A DNA stretch of 17,633 bases from CAZXEU01 sp964639665 (GCA_964639665.1 CAZXEU010000110.1:1-17633), one strand, 5' to 3'. Counted from the stretch's first letter, positions 1 through 9,174 are shown. Notes: generated by a model from the letters alone, not told the origin. A program made the numbers and translations.

Positions 1-436
1 TCTCCTCGTTATAGGCATAAACCGTTGACCAGTAGAGATTGCCAACGCCGCACTCGGTTTGGCTCTCAGCCACGAAATCTTCGGCTGCAGGCGTACCATC
101 GGGCCCAGGCGGCAGCGAAGCTATGTCGATCGGCTCCAGAAGTCCTTCATCGCATCCCCGCACAGCGTCGGCGATTTCCAGGTCCACCACATCCCAGTGG
201 ATTTCACCGATGTCCACCTGCGCGCGGATTTGGGCGAGGCCGCCGTTGTAGTCCTCAACGACGATGCCGATACCGGTGGCCTCGGCGAAGGGAATGTTCG
301 CACCCTCGTGTACGGCACGTCCAAATGAACCTCCCCAGGACACGGTCGTGATCGAACGCGGCGCATCCGATCCGCATGCGCAGGTTAACACTGTAACCAG
401 AAGCGCGACAGCAAGCGGCTTTTCACGATAGCTCAT
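1..436 (-). CDS. ABC transporter substrate-binding protein, PotD-like (3' end off window)
   Basis: This is the N-terminal part (145 codons) of an extracellular solute-binding protein. It starts at ATG 436 and stays open to the window edge, so the 3' end is missing. The N-terminus (MSYREKPLAVALLVTVLTCAC) is a short basic stretch plus a hydrophobic core ending in Cys, which suggests a lipoprotein or exported protein, although the lipobox is not canonical. The mature start reads TTVSWGGSFGRAV, then an ATG-I-x-V-x-x-Y-N-G-G-L-A-Q segment, a WDVVDLE segment and ECGVGNLYWSTVYAYN. These are typical of COG0687 (spermidine/putrescine-type) binding proteins. It lies 18 bases after an ABC ATPase on the same strand, so the two are almost certainly cotranscribed, with permeases expected beyond the edge. 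The family is well supported; the actual ligand is inferred and could be another small cation or amino-acid-like compound. Confidence 0.87.
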   Translation of the reverse strand, partial: MSYREKPLAVALLVTVLTCACGSDAPRSITTVSWGGSFGRAVHEGANIPFAEATGIGIVVEDYNGGLAQIRAQVDIGEIHWDVVDLEIADAVRGCDEGLLEPIDIASLPPGPDGTPAAEDFVAESQTECGVGNLYWSTVYAYNEE

Positions 437-454
437 GACTTCGTCGTTGTTTGG

Positions 455-1576
455 TCAGGGATGCTCGTGGTTGAGGGCACGGCAGTCAACGACAGTCCAC
501 CCGATGCGGACGGTGTCGCCCTCAAGCAACCCTCCATGCCCTACGATATTGGGGATTGTCGCGATGAAGTCTTCCATGCCGCAAGCGGCCAGGCGTATTC
601 GCAGGTGATCGCCCAGAAACGTCAGGTCCTTCACCTTGGCGCTCACTTCGTTTTTGTAGAGGCCGGGCTCCGGGTTGATCGCGACGCGCTCGGGGCGGAT
701 CGAGAGCGTGACCCTGTCTCCCACAGCGCTGGGCGCCACTCTCAGCGCGCGGACCGTCTCGCCGCCCGTTTCCACCTCGTATGCGTTGTCGCCTTCCACC
801 AACGCGGTGATGCGTCCGTGCAGCTGGTTGCTCTCGCCAATAAAGCGGGCTACAAAGGCGCGCTCCGGCTCTTCGTACAGGCCCTCGGGCACCGCAATCT
901 GCTCGACTATGCCATCTCGCAGCACCGCCACCCGGTCCGACATGACCATCGCCTCCTGCTGATCATGCGTGACGTAGACCACGGTCACTGCCAGCGTGCG
1001 GTGGATGCGCCGGATTTCATACTGCATCTCTTCGCGCAGGCTGCGGTCCAGAGCCCCCAGGGGCTCGTCCATCAGCACCAGCGCGGGCTCGAATACCAGG
1101 GCTCGGGCGATAGCCACGCGCTGCTGCTGACCACCGGAGAGCTGGCGGGGCCGGCGGTCGGCAAAACCCTCAAGGCGCACCAGGCGCAGGACCCGCTCCA
1201 CCCGCTCCAGGCGCTCTTCCTTGCCCATCCCCCGTACTTCCAGAGGAAACGCCAGGTTGGCGCCTACGGTCATGTGCGGAAAGAGCGCGTAGTTCTGGAA
1301 CACCATCCCAATTCCGCGCTTGCGCGCCGGCAGGTCCTGGATGGGACGGCCATCGAGCAGGATTTCGCCCGCCGTAGGCGTCTGGAATCCGGCCAGCATC
1401 ATCAGGATTGTGGTCTTTCCGGAGCCGGAAGGCCCCAGCAGCGTCACGAATTCGCCGGTGCGGATGCTGAGGTCGAGATCCTCGACAACCAGGGTGCGCC
1501 CGTCGTAGCTCTTGCTGACGCCGCGGAATTCGACGTGGGCGGTGTTTTCGTCGCTAATCAAGGCACCGCCGAGCAT
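455..1576 (-). CDS. potA: ABC transporter ATP-binding protein, PotA/FbpC type
   Basis: This 373-residue protein is the cytoplasmic ATPase of an importer. In order it shows Walker A GPSGSGKT (48-55), a Q-loop in MVFQNYALFP (Q93), the signature LSGGQQQ (146-152), Walker B ALVLMDEP (165-172), D-loop GALD, and the H-loop in VTHDQQEA (H204). A C-terminal TOBE-like region of about 130 residues follows, with the RPE segment (SIRPERVAI) usual for the CUT1/polyamine/iron class. Length and motif order fit PotA, MalK and FbpC. The downstream binding protein looks PotD-like, which favours polyamines or related substrates; that part is inference. ATG 1576 is the first start after a 421-base spacer. No permease gene lies upstream, so the order is ATPase then binding protein then (presumably) permeases outside the window. 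Confidence 0.93.
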   Translation of the reverse strand: MLGGALISDENTAHVEFRGVSKSYDGRTLVVEDLDLSIRTGEFVTLLGPSGSGKTTILMMLAGFQTPTAGEILLDGRPIQDLPARKRGIGMVFQNYALFPHMTVGANLAFPLEVRGMGKEERLERVERVLRLVRLEGFADRRPRQLSGGQQQRVAIARALVFEPALVLMDEPLGALDRSLREEMQYEIRRIHRTLAVTVVYVTHDQQEAMVMSDRVAVLRDGIVEQIAVPEGLYEEPERAFVARFIGESNQLHGRITALVEGDNAYEVETGGETVRALRVAPSAVGDRVTLSIRPERVAINPEPGLYKNEVSAKVKDLTFLGDHLRIRLAACGMEDFIATIPNIVGHGGLLEGDTVRIGWTVVDCRALNHEHP

Positions 1577-1997
1577 CTTCCCGGTGAATCCCCCAATTGG
1601 TCCACTTGGTGTTGAACGCTACAGCCGTCATAGGCTGACCGGATCCCGGTGGCAAAAGTCTGAAATCACAGGGGCAGTCTCGTCGCATGGATGTGGATGG
1701 CAAGGACACATCCTCAAGTCAGCCGGGCGAGGCCAGCATCCAGCAGATTGGTCAAAACAAGTACCGTAATCCAGAGGGCGCCGCTGTACATGCGCGCCCC
1801 GCGGTGTCGTGCATTCATTGTGTAATCACGACCGCCTGCAACCCATAGTCAATTCCCTTTGTTTGGGCAGTTGTTTGAATGTTGTCCGGTTGGGGCCTCG
1901 TCGTGGCATCCGGCTCAACGCCGGGGTGCGCTCACTGGTAGGCATCAGGTGAGCGGGGCAAGCACAGATGGCCAGCCCACGCAAATGCCGGCATCGC
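1577..1997. other. Intergenic spacer between pgpH-type gene and ABC operon
   Basis: These 421 bases hold no convincing gene; the plus-strand frames across it lack any domain signal. The left part must contain the promoter of the ABC operon, but I cannot place clear -10 and -35 boxes. A minus-strand TTGACT lies around 1850 without a good partner. Inverted repeats are visible: a 6-base GTCGTG/CACGAC stem at 1806-1832, two tandem hairpins at 1910-1955, and the 10-base perfect palindrome ATGCCGGCAT at 1985-1994 just after the upstream gene's stop. Confidence 0.6.
1910..1955 (-). terminator. Tandem hairpins downstream of the PgpH-type gene (possible terminator)
   Basis: Two stem-loops lie next to each other 43-88 bases past the stop of the 7TM-HD gene. 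One is CGCTCAC/GTGAGCG (1929-1935 with 1949-1955), which can be lengthened inward to about 9 pairs with a bulged G. The other is CCGGC/GCCGG (1910-1914 with 1920-1924) around TCAAC. Neither is followed by a T-run on the minus strand, so a classical intrinsic terminator is not shown. They could instead be 3'-end protecting structures or a Rho-associated region. Confidence 0.35.
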
Positions 1998-4340
1998 TCA
2001 GTTCTTTTCCTGTCCAGGATACTTGACGCGCAAGTGATAGATGCCGGACAGGTGCAACAGCAGTGTGCTGCGGATCTGGCGCAAATCCCGAAACGTCAGG
2101 GGCGTGTCTTCCAGTTGGCCCGAAGTCAGTCGCCTGTCAAAGATCGTATCCACGATGGATTCCAGGTGCTCCTGCGTTGGGTCATCCAAGCTGCGACTGG
2201 CTGCCTCCACGCCATCAGTAAGCATGAGTATGGCTGTTTCCCTGGTGCGCGGGCGGGGGCCCGGGTATCTAAAATCACCTTCGCCTACCGGATCATCGTT
2301 AGTGCGATTGCGGAGCGCCTTTTGGAAGAAGTACTCTATACGGGTGGTTCCGTGGTGCATGGGGATAAAGTTCAGCACTGCCCGCGGCAGACGCTCGCGT
2401 CGCCCAATGGATAGCCCCTCGGTAACGTGACTGGAGATGATGGCCGCGCTGGCACGCGGCTCAAGCGATTCATGCGGATTGATTCCGGAGCGCTGGTTTT
2501 CCACGAAATACCCGGGCTTGACCATTTTGCCGACATCGTGGTAGAGAGCTCCTACCCTTGTCAGGAGCCCGTTGGCCCCGATGGCTGTCGCAGCGGCTTC
2601 GGCCAGACTGGCGACCTGAAGGGAATGGCTGAACGTACCCGGAGCCTTGAGGGCCAGCTCTTTCAGGATGGGACGATTGGTGTCGGAGAGTTCAAGCAGT
2701 CTCAAGTCAGTTGTCACCCCGAATGCGCGCTCAAATACCCAGAGCAGCGGGTACGCCATGATGACGAGAAAAGAGCTGATGCCTGCCATCGTCAGCTGCG
2801 CCCATAGCTGCGAAATTGCACCCTGCAGGAACAGCCACGACGCCACAAGCGCAATGGCGTAGCCTGCGAAGGCAAAACCGGCGCTGAGAAAGAATTGGCC
2901 GCGATTGCGCACGTCCCGCACGCTGAACACCGCCAGCGTTCCTCCTGTTAGCGTTGCCAGCGTAAACTCCAGGTTGTAGCCGAGGAGAAGGCCTCCCACG
3001 AGAGCCAGGGCAAGCGTGCCCAGCAGTCCGATGCGGGAATCAAAAATCACCGTAAGCAGCACAGACACGGTCACGACAGGGACGGCGTACATCAGATCGG
3101 GATCGATCCGAATCGCAAGCGCAAAGAGCCCGATAATGCCTGCGAAGAGAAGTGCGAACAACAGCACCTTGGCGTTATCGTCGAAAATACTCCGGCGCGC
3201 CATGAACAGGTACAGGAAGAATATCATGAAACAGGACAGGGCCAGCATGGCCTGACCCGTGATCAGCCCCCATTGCAGCTGGGCCCCCTCCCGTCCCAGG
3301 CGCTCACGCTGCAGGGAGGTGATGACCTGCCTTATGGCCGGCGTTATCAGTTGTCCTTCCCGCACGATGTCTGTACCTTCCGCAACCATCCCGCGTGTCG
3401 GAGCTATGCTGCGCCTGGCTTCCTGCCAGCGCCGAACCGTGGCACCGTGCTGGTATTCGAGCGAGGGTACGAAGATGGCCTGGGCGAATTTTGTCGGGAT
3501 CGCAAGGATTTCCGGGCCAAACGCTTCAAGCAAGTCGTGTTGGATGGCATCGAACGCCTGGTTCAACCCTACCCGGGTGGCCTTGCGCACCGTAGCATAC
3601 GTGCTGGCATTCACGTTGCGGATGATGATCTCTTCCGTGTACACGCTGTCATGCGGAATGCTGAGAACCCCGTTTGCATTGAGCCGCGTGGCTAGCTCAA
3701 AGACGTGCGTCAGAACATCTTCGTATAGCGGCCGGCCATCGAGGAACTGCCTCGTCGTATCCGGCAGGTCCGGATTGCGACGGACGTAATCCTCTGACAG
3801 GAGAAGCCATTCCTCGTCGGCCAGGCGCACCAGTGCGTTATCCCGCAGCTCAAAATAGCGGACGGAATCCTGGCGGGCCTGATCTTCCAGGTCCTGCACG
3901 TCCGCAGGCTGACCGCCGAGGCGCAGCATTTGGGCCCTGGACTGGTTCAGGCGCCATTGGCGGTATGTTTCGAAAATCTCATCAAGCTGCCAGACCGCAG
4001 CCTCGAAATTCTCTTCCATCCGTACCTGGGCCTGCGCATTGCCGTGAAAAACAGGCTCTGTCGTGAAGCGGACGCGGTCCTGTTCTGCCCGCAGAGAGTC
4101 TTCTGACTTGTAGATGGCGAAGTCGAACGGGGCGACCAGGGTCTCGCGCTGCCAGATGCCTCCTTCCTCTACCGTGGTTTCATATACCGAGCCGCCCAGG
4201 AAGGCCAGTACCGCGACTGCGGTCAGGGCCAGGAGGATGAGAGACTTGCCAAGAAGATTCCTGCTCCTCTTGTCGCGGTCCGCGCGCAATGCGACGATGA
4301 GCTTTCGCGAGAATCGCATGCTTTGCCATGACGTGCGCAT
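1998..4340 (-). CDS. pgpH: 7TM-HD family cyclic-di-AMP phosphodiesterase (PgpH type)
   Basis: This 780-residue membrane protein matches the PgpH/YqfF layout. It has an N-terminal transmembrane helix (about 33-52), a large extracytoplasmic 7TMR-HDED-like domain (about 55-340), seven closely spaced hydrophobic segments (about 357-535) and a cytoplasmic HD domain (about 560-745). The HD metal residues are all visible: H572 in FSHSLQV, H601-D602 in LYHDVGK, H638 in ISSHVTEG, H662-H663 in PMHHGT and D709 in MLTDG. Known family members hydrolyse cyclic-di-AMP to pApA and so control osmotic and cell-wall homeostasis; the activity here is inferred from these residues. ATG 4340 is used; an in-frame ATG at 4319 (MRFSRK) is a possible alternative. 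It begins 44 bases after the sodium:solute symporter stop on the same strand, so cotranscription is likely. Confidence 0.93.
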   Translation of the reverse strand: MRTSWQSMRFSRKLIVALRADRDKRSRNLLGKSLILLALTAVAVLAFLGGSVYETTVEEGGIWQRETLVAPFDFAIYKSEDSLRAEQDRVRFTTEPVFHGNAQAQVRMEENFEAAVWQLDEIFETYRQWRLNQSRAQMLRLGGQPADVQDLEDQARQDSVRYFELRDNALVRLADEEWLLLSEDYVRRNPDLPDTTRQFLDGRPLYEDVLTHVFELATRLNANGVLSIPHDSVYTEEIIIRNVNASTYATVRKATRVGLNQAFDAIQHDLLEAFGPEILAIPTKFAQAIFVPSLEYQHGATVRRWQEARRSIAPTRGMVAEGTDIVREGQLITPAIRQVITSLQRERLGREGAQLQWGLITGQAMLALSCFMIFFLYLFMARRSIFDDNAKVLLFALLFAGIIGLFALAIRIDPDLMYAVPVVTVSVLLTVIFDSRIGLLGTLALALVGGLLLGYNLEFTLATLTGGTLAVFSVRDVRNRGQFFLSAGFAFAGYAIALVASWLFLQGAISQLWAQLTMAGISSFLVIMAYPLLWVFERAFGVTTDLRLLELSDTNRPILKELALKAPGTFSHSLQVASLAEAAATAIGANGLLTRVGALYHDVGKMVKPGYFVENQRSGINPHESLEPRASAAIISSHVTEGLSIGRRERLPRAVLNFIPMHHGTTRIEYFFQKALRNRTNDDPVGEGDFRYPGPRPRTRETAILMLTDGVEAASRSLDDPTQEHLESIVDTIFDRRLTSGQLEDTPLTFRDLRQIRSTLLLHLSGIYHLRVKYPGQEKN

Positions 4341-4384
4341 TAGCCGGAACCCCGAATGTCTGCTTTGCGAATTCGCCCCGCGAA

Positions 4385-5932
4385 CTAGGCTCTATGACGC
4401 AGGGAAAGCAATGATCCAATGGCCATCGTAATGCCTCCGCCCACCACGGTGTACCAGGGCCATCCCATGGATCGCAGTCCCCGGGAGGCCGCCAGGTCAC
4501 CGAACGGGTCGAAGGCAAAAACCCAGCCCTCCTGTGGACTATACCACAGTCCGAAAATAATGACGGTCATGAAGGCTACGGACAGGACGAATGCGATGAT
4601 GGCGTCCGTCTGCCGGGCCGCCCGGGACACCAGGCCCAGCATAAAGACACCGATCAAGCCGCCGTATGTAAAGGAGGCAATAGCCAGGCCGAGCTCCACA
4701 ATCGGGTTCTGCGTGTCCTGGAACAGACTCGCAAAGAGCACGAATACCACTCCCCACAATAGGGTAAATCCGCGAGATACAAGAAGCGCGCGCCTTTCTG
4801 CCAGGGGCTTGCGGCGCAGCCTTTCATAGAGGTCCATGACCGTAGAAGAGGCAAGCGCGTTCAGCGAAGACGACAGCGTACTCATGGCAGCTGCCACAAT
4901 GCCTGCCAGCAGCAGTCCCGATAGTCCGGCCGGGATTCCTTCCAGAATGTACTTGGGAAATATCTCGTCCGCCCTTGTGAGCCCCAATTCGGCCGGAGTG
5001 CTGCCCCCGTAGTAGCCCCAGAGCAGGAGCCCGACTAACAGGAACAGGCCAAACTGGGCGGCGACAATAATGCCGCTTCCTATAAGTGCCTTCTTGCCGC
5101 CTTCCAGGGTCCGACACGTGAGCAGCCGCTGCACGATCAGCTGGTCCGTTCCGTGCGAAGCCATGGAAAACACGCCCCCGCCAATGACGGCAGTGGCAAA
5201 TACGTAGGGCTCTGTGAACCATTCCGAGAACGACTGGCCCACGCCAAAATCCAGGATTCTGGTCTTTCCTTCTGCAGCGGCCATGGTCCAGAAGCCGTCC
5301 GGCACGGCATTGGAAAGCAGCACGACAGCCAGGATCCCGCCTCCGAGATACAGGAGCATCTGGACCACATCCATCCAGACCACGGCGCGGATGCCTCCGA
5401 TGAGCGTGTAGACGATAGTGATAGCGGCCAGCACGAGGATGATTTGCAGATAGGACACCGGGGCTCCTAAAACGGCCAGGCCCGCGCTATCCGCAATGAC
5501 CTTGAGTGGAATGGCCGTGGCAAAAAGCCGCACGCCGTCTGCCAGGAGCCGCGTCACGAGAAACGTAACGGACGCTGTCGCCCGCATGCCGTCGCCGAAG
5601 CGCTGCCCAAGAAACGCGTATGCCGTAACCAGGCTGCTGGAGAAGTACCGGGGCAGCAGCAGCATGCTCACCGCAATCCGTCCCAGGATATAGCCGAGCG
5701 TAATCTGCAGAAAAGTCATGCTGCCGCCGTAGGCCACGGCCGGCACGCTGATTACGGTAAGTGTACTGGTCTCGGTTGCCACCACGGAAAAGCACACCGC
5801 CCACCAGGGCAAGTCCCTGCCACCCAGGAAATAGTCTGCCGTACTGCGCTGGCGTCCGCCCATTCGGATTCCGAGGGCGGCGACGCCGACGAGGTAAATG
5901 ACAAGGACCGCGTAGTCAAGGCCGGTTAGCAT
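4385..5932 (-). CDS. Sodium:solute symporter family protein (SSS/SSF)
   Basis: This 515-residue integral membrane protein has about 13 hydrophobic segments, the expected SSS topology. Family landmarks are the ADYFLGGRDLPWWAV loop (32-46) after helix 1, the ATETSTLTVISVPA stretch (52-65), SHGTDQLIVQRLL (259-271), and AAAMSTLSSSLNALASS (347-363), where small hydroxyl residues form the conserved Na2 sodium site in this family. It should import an organic solute with Na+; the substrate (sugar, proline, sialic acid, osmolyte) cannot be told from sequence. ATG 5932 opens directly on helix 1, and no strong Shine-Dalgarno is seen. It sits 115 bases after the MFS gene and 44 bases before the PgpH-type phosphodiesterase, all on one strand, so the three may form one transcript. 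Confidence 0.93.
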   Translation of the reverse strand: MLTGLDYAVLVIYLVGVAALGIRMGGRQRSTADYFLGGRDLPWWAVCFSVVATETSTLTVISVPAVAYGGSMTFLQITLGYILGRIAVSMLLLPRYFSSSLVTAYAFLGQRFGDGMRATASVTFLVTRLLADGVRLFATAIPLKVIADSAGLAVLGAPVSYLQIILVLAAITIVYTLIGGIRAVVWMDVVQMLLYLGGGILAVVLLSNAVPDGFWTMAAAEGKTRILDFGVGQSFSEWFTEPYVFATAVIGGGVFSMASHGTDQLIVQRLLTCRTLEGGKKALIGSGIIVAAQFGLFLLVGLLLWGYYGGSTPAELGLTRADEIFPKYILEGIPAGLSGLLLAGIVAAAMSTLSSSLNALASSTVMDLYERLRRKPLAERRALLVSRGFTLLWGVVFVLFASLFQDTQNPIVELGLAIASFTYGGLIGVFMLGLVSRAARQTDAIIAFVLSVAFMTVIIFGLWYSPQEGWVFAFDPFGDLAASRGLRSMGWPWYTVVGGGITMAIGSLLSLRHRA

Positions 5933-5947
5933 GGCGGTGGGTCAGTC

Positions 5948-6001
5948 CGGGAGCTATTTGGTCCGGAGTCCATAAATGAAGGTGAGTCTTTGCGGGAGCT
6001 A
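5948..6001. repeat. Short direct repeat CGGGAGCTA (two copies)
   Basis: The 9-base word CGGGAGCTA occurs at 5948-5956 and 5993-6001, 45 bases apart, inside the 115-base gap between the MFS and symporter genes. Being on the upstream side of the symporter it could be a pair of regulator half-sites, but two copies of nine bases in this composition may be chance. Confidence 0.3.
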
Positions 6002-6047
6002 CACCGGGCTTCGGTTAATAGAGAGGCGTGAGTAACCGGGCGCGTAC

Positions 6048-7409
6048 CTAGCCAAGCCCCAGCTTCTTTTGCAGCTCTTCCAGCGGTACTCCCTTTGTCT
6101 CCGGCATCACGGTGAGTACCCAGATCAGTTGACCCACCATGCAGAGCGCGTAGAAGGCGAAGATGTGGGCGCCGGAGATTTCGGCAATCATGGGGAAGGT
6201 CAGCGATATAAGTGCCGCCATGATCCAGTGGACAAAGCTGCCAAGTGCCTGTCCCCGCGCGCGGACCGCATTTGGAAACACTTCGCCAATGAATACCCAG
6301 ATAACCGAGCCCTGGCCAAAGGCGTGCGAGGCTATGAATACAACAAGGCAAACCAGTACGAGCGGGCCGGACGTTTCAGTGTAGAAGGCAACCGCCGTGG
6401 CGCTCAGGCTGATGATGTAGCCGATCGAGCCGACCAGCATCAGCTTGCGGCGGCCGAAATGGTCAATGACCGCCAGTGCGACCATGGTGACCAGAAGGTT
6501 GGTGCCTCCTATGATTACTGACTGCAGCAGGGCCGACGTTCCCGATGCGCCGGCCATTTCGAAGATGCGGCGCGTATAGTAGATAAGGGCGTTTATTCCC
6601 GAGAGCTGGTTGAAGGCGGCGATCGCCACGGCCAGCAAAATGGGCTTCATGTACTTCCTCTGGAAGAAGCGTTCCTTGAGGTAGCGGGCTGCGTCGGCCA
6701 GAGATTCGGTAATGGCGGCAATTTCGCTTTCCACGTTGCCGGCGTCCGTGCCAACCAGAGCGAGCACCTCCGACGCTTCCTCGGTACGTCCCTGCGCCAC
6801 CAGCCACCGGGGACTGCGAGGATTGAGTGCCAAGAGTAGCGTGAAAGCTAAAGCGGGCAGGGCTTCGACGCCGAACATCCATCGCCATTCCGCCTCGCCT
6901 AGCCCCATGCCGGCAATGATGTAGTTGGACAGGTAGGCCAACAGTATGCCGAAGACGATATTGAGCTGGACCAGCGCCACGAGCCTGCCGCGAAACCGGG
7001 CCGGGGCGATTTCGGCAACGTAGAGCGGTGCCACTACGGAAGCGCCCCCCACGCCCAGGCCACCAATGAAACGGAAAAACATGAAGGATCCGGCATCCCA
7101 GGCCATCGCGCTTCCCAGGGCGGAAAAAAGGTAGAGTAGCCCCATTACCACCAGCAGAGGCCGCCTCCCGTAGCGGTCAGCCGGCCGCGCGAATACAATG
7201 GATCCGACTATAGTGCCCACCAGGGCACTGGCTACCAGGAAACCGTGCCAGAACGCCGTAGTCCCGAATGCACTGCTGAGAGCACCATACGCAGGACTGT
7301 AAAGCTCCCGGAGCATGCCCTCCGCTCCGGAAATTACCGCCGTATCAAATCCAAAGAGCAGTCCGCCGAGCGCGGCGACCACGGAAGCCGTCAGAAGTTT
7401 ACGTGTCAT
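6048..7409 (-). CDS. Sugar porter family MFS transporter
   Basis: This 453-residue, 12-helix transporter carries the sugar porter signatures: GGLLFGFDTAVISG in helix 1 (15-28, Asp22 is the usual proton site), RPADRYGRRP (75-84) in the 2-3 loop, PLYVAEIAPARFRG (128-141), RW at 201-202 before the central loop, QLSGINALIYY (268-278) in helix 7 where sugar-binding Gln and Asn lie, IDHFGRRKLM (315-324), GEVFPNAVRARG (375-386), and the terminal PETKG (436-440). Relatives such as XylE, GalP and AraE are proton-coupled monosaccharide importers. The specific sugar is unknown. ATG 7409 fits the family N-terminus. It lies upstream of the sodium:solute symporter on the same strand, and a strong hairpin separates it from the hydrolase gene before it. 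Confidence 0.95.
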   Translation of the reverse strand: MTRKLLTASVVAALGGLLFGFDTAVISGAEGMLRELYSPAYGALSSAFGTTAFWHGFLVASALVGTIVGSIVFARPADRYGRRPLLVVMGLLYLFSALGSAMAWDAGSFMFFRFIGGLGVGGASVVAPLYVAEIAPARFRGRLVALVQLNIVFGILLAYLSNYIIAGMGLGEAEWRWMFGVEALPALAFTLLLALNPRSPRWLVAQGRTEEASEVLALVGTDAGNVESEIAAITESLADAARYLKERFFQRKYMKPILLAVAIAAFNQLSGINALIYYTRRIFEMAGASGTSALLQSVIIGGTNLLVTMVALAVIDHFGRRKLMLVGSIGYIISLSATAVAFYTETSGPLVLVCLVVFIASHAFGQGSVIWVFIGEVFPNAVRARGQALGSFVHWIMAALISLTFPMIAEISGAHIFAFYALCMVGQLIWVLTVMPETKGVPLEELQKKLGLG

Positions 7410-7577
7410 CAGAAAGGACGATTGGCGGAATGAAGCATGCGAAGTTACGCAAGCGGGCCGACGGGCTCGGGAACCATTAATTCCGAAAGCCTGATTCTTG
7501 CAGGCAGTGCCGCGTCAGCTCGGGCGCACGAGCGCTTTGAGGCACCATGTGCGGCACCTTCCCGGGGCGGATCACTC

Positions 7578-7604
7578 GCGGGCGGGTCGCCAAAACCTGC
7601 CCGC
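7578..7604 (-). terminator. GC-rich hairpin after the hydrolase gene (possible terminator)
   Basis: Arms GCGGGCGGGT (7578-7587) and ACCTGCCCGC (7595-7604) pair over 10 positions with one G-T wobble around a 7-base loop. It is 79 bases past the stop of the alpha/beta hydrolase and 169 bases before the MFS start, where a transcription boundary is expected. The minus strand after the stem is not T-rich, so Rho-independent action is uncertain. Confidence 0.4.
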
Positions 7605-7682
7605 CGATGCGACAATGCTGAATTGCGGCAGCGCCCAGGCGAAAGCTCGGGTGCGCATGCCAGCTGACCTGCTCCAAGCTCA

Positions 7683-9170
7683 CTATTGCGCGCCCAGGGC
7701 CAGGATCCAGTCCCCTATGAGCTCCAGCACGCTGGGGGCAAGGGTCTCCTCGATAGTAGCATATTCAAGTACGTAGCCTGTCTCCGCCGTCTGGAACATG
7801 TGGTTAAGGCCTTCCAACTCGATTACGGTAGCCTCTGCATTGCCCGCTTCATTCAGAGCTGCCTCGATAACCGGAAGATTGGTAGAAGACTTTACCTGCG
7901 TGTCCTTGCTTCCTCCAATGGCCAGAACCGGCGCTGATACCGTCGTGAGCGCCGGCCGCGGGTCGTATGTCAGGAAATATCGCATCCACGCACTGTTTAT
8001 CTGACGAATCTGGGCGTCGACCTGGGCACTCATGTCCGCGCCCGCCGGGCCCATCTGAGCATATTGCTCCATCATGATGGACTTTATCGCGTCGGCAGCC
8101 AAAGTGCTGTCGGCTTCGGTCTTGAGCACTTCATATATCCGCTCCTGCGTAGCACGCGTAGATTCGATAATGGTGTCGAACATTTCCTCCAACTGGGCAG
8201 CAGCCTCAGGCCCTGCTTGCAGGGCCATATCCAGTGCTGTCTGATAGCCCTGTTCCGCCTGCGCCATTACCTGATCCATCAGAATGATCTCACCCACGAC
8301 TCCCGGCGCGGCCATCAGGACCAGGAAATCCACACCGTCAGATGCCGAGGCCACCATGGGAGCAACAATCCCGCCTTCACTGTGCCCCAAGAGGCCAACG
8401 CTTGCCCCTTCCAGCTCAGGGCGGGCCGCCAGGAATGCGTGCGCTGCCCTTGCATCCTCCGCAAAGTCCTCCGAAGTCGCATTATGCACGGTGCCTGTAG
8501 ATCCTGCGTGTCCCCGGTCATCATAGCGCAGCACGGCAATGCCGCGGCGCGTGAGGTAGTCAGACAGAACCAGGAACGGTCGGTGATTGCTGATCTCGGA
8601 ATCGCGATTCTGGGGGCCTGACCCCGAAATCAGCACAACGCCAGCCGCAACGGGTCCTGAGTCCGGCAGCGTGAGCGTGCCGGCCAGCGTTACGCCTTCA
8701 GCGCTGCTCTCAATGGCTACCTCTTCCGAGGTGTACGGGTAGGGTTCTACCGGATCCTGCCGGCGGGTACTCTGCATGATCGATTCGGACCGCGCCAGCA
8801 CCAAAGGCATGCTGAACCCTGCCTGCTCCCAGGTTCCCCCTACAGACTGTCCGTCCTCGCTCAGCGAGCCGTTGAATTCGCCGAAAGCAACGAGCAGCAC
8901 CATGCGCAGGGAGTCTCCATCGACCAGTACCGAGTCTACCGCAATGTCGTAGGCTCCCTGGTCCGGACTGGCAAAAGTGGCCGAAAGTGCACCAGACTCA
9001 TCGGCCGCGATATCAAATGCCATGCGAAAACTCATGCCGATTTCCTCGACAGACAATTCTCCGGACCAGCTCCCCACAAAGCGGGATCCCTCAACGTGCT
9101 GCCCTACCGCGGCTGAGCTTCCTGCCAACATGGCGACGATCGCCCAGACCGTTCTTCTCAATACTTGCAT
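7683..9170 (-). CDS. Secreted alpha/beta hydrolase with N-terminal beta domain
   Basis: The protein has 495 residues from ATG 9170. This start is chosen because it gives a clean signal peptide (MQVLRRTVWAIVAMLAGSSA, cleavage near AVGQ) and sits just behind a GAGGTG Shine-Dalgarno; the frame is open further upstream to 9599 but that part looks non-coding. Residues about 30-130 form a beta-rich, non-catalytic domain (FVGSWSGEL... GGTWEQ). The catalytic fold follows: oxyanion strand VVLISGSGPQNRD (178-190), RYDDRGHAGSTG (215-226), the nucleophile elbow GHSEGG with Ser264, acid Asp423 in IGGSKDTQV, and His457 in LEGLNHMF. This pattern is that of COG1073-type esterases/peptidases of bacterial envelopes. 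Natural substrate unknown. It appears monocistronic. Confidence 0.92.
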   Translation of the reverse strand: MQVLRRTVWAIVAMLAGSSAAVGQHVEGSRFVGSWSGELSVEEIGMSFRMAFDIAADESGALSATFASPDQGAYDIAVDSVLVDGDSLRMVLLVAFGEFNGSLSEDGQSVGGTWEQAGFSMPLVLARSESIMQSTRRQDPVEPYPYTSEEVAIESSAEGVTLAGTLTLPDSGPVAAGVVLISGSGPQNRDSEISNHRPFLVLSDYLTRRGIAVLRYDDRGHAGSTGTVHNATSEDFAEDARAAHAFLAARPELEGASVGLLGHSEGGIVAPMVASASDGVDFLVLMAAPGVVGEIILMDQVMAQAEQGYQTALDMALQAGPEAAAQLEEMFDTIIESTRATQERIYEVLKTEADSTLAADAIKSIMMEQYAQMGPAGADMSAQVDAQIRQINSAWMRYFLTYDPRPALTTVSAPVLAIGGSKDTQVKSSTNLPVIEAALNEAGNAEATVIELEGLNHMFQTAETGYVLEYATIEETLAPSVLELIGDWILALGAQ

Positions 9171-9174
9171 CCGG

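Noticed and set aside
461..1615. 384-codon plus-strand frame opposite the ABC ATPase.
   Set aside because: Shadow of a gene with complete ATPase motifs; translation is His/Ala/Gln-rich and unrecognisable.
1845..1876. Possible promoter with minus-strand TTGACT for the ABC operon.
   Set aside because: No -10 box at 16-18 bases and none of the Bacteroidota TAnnTTTG type at the right distance.
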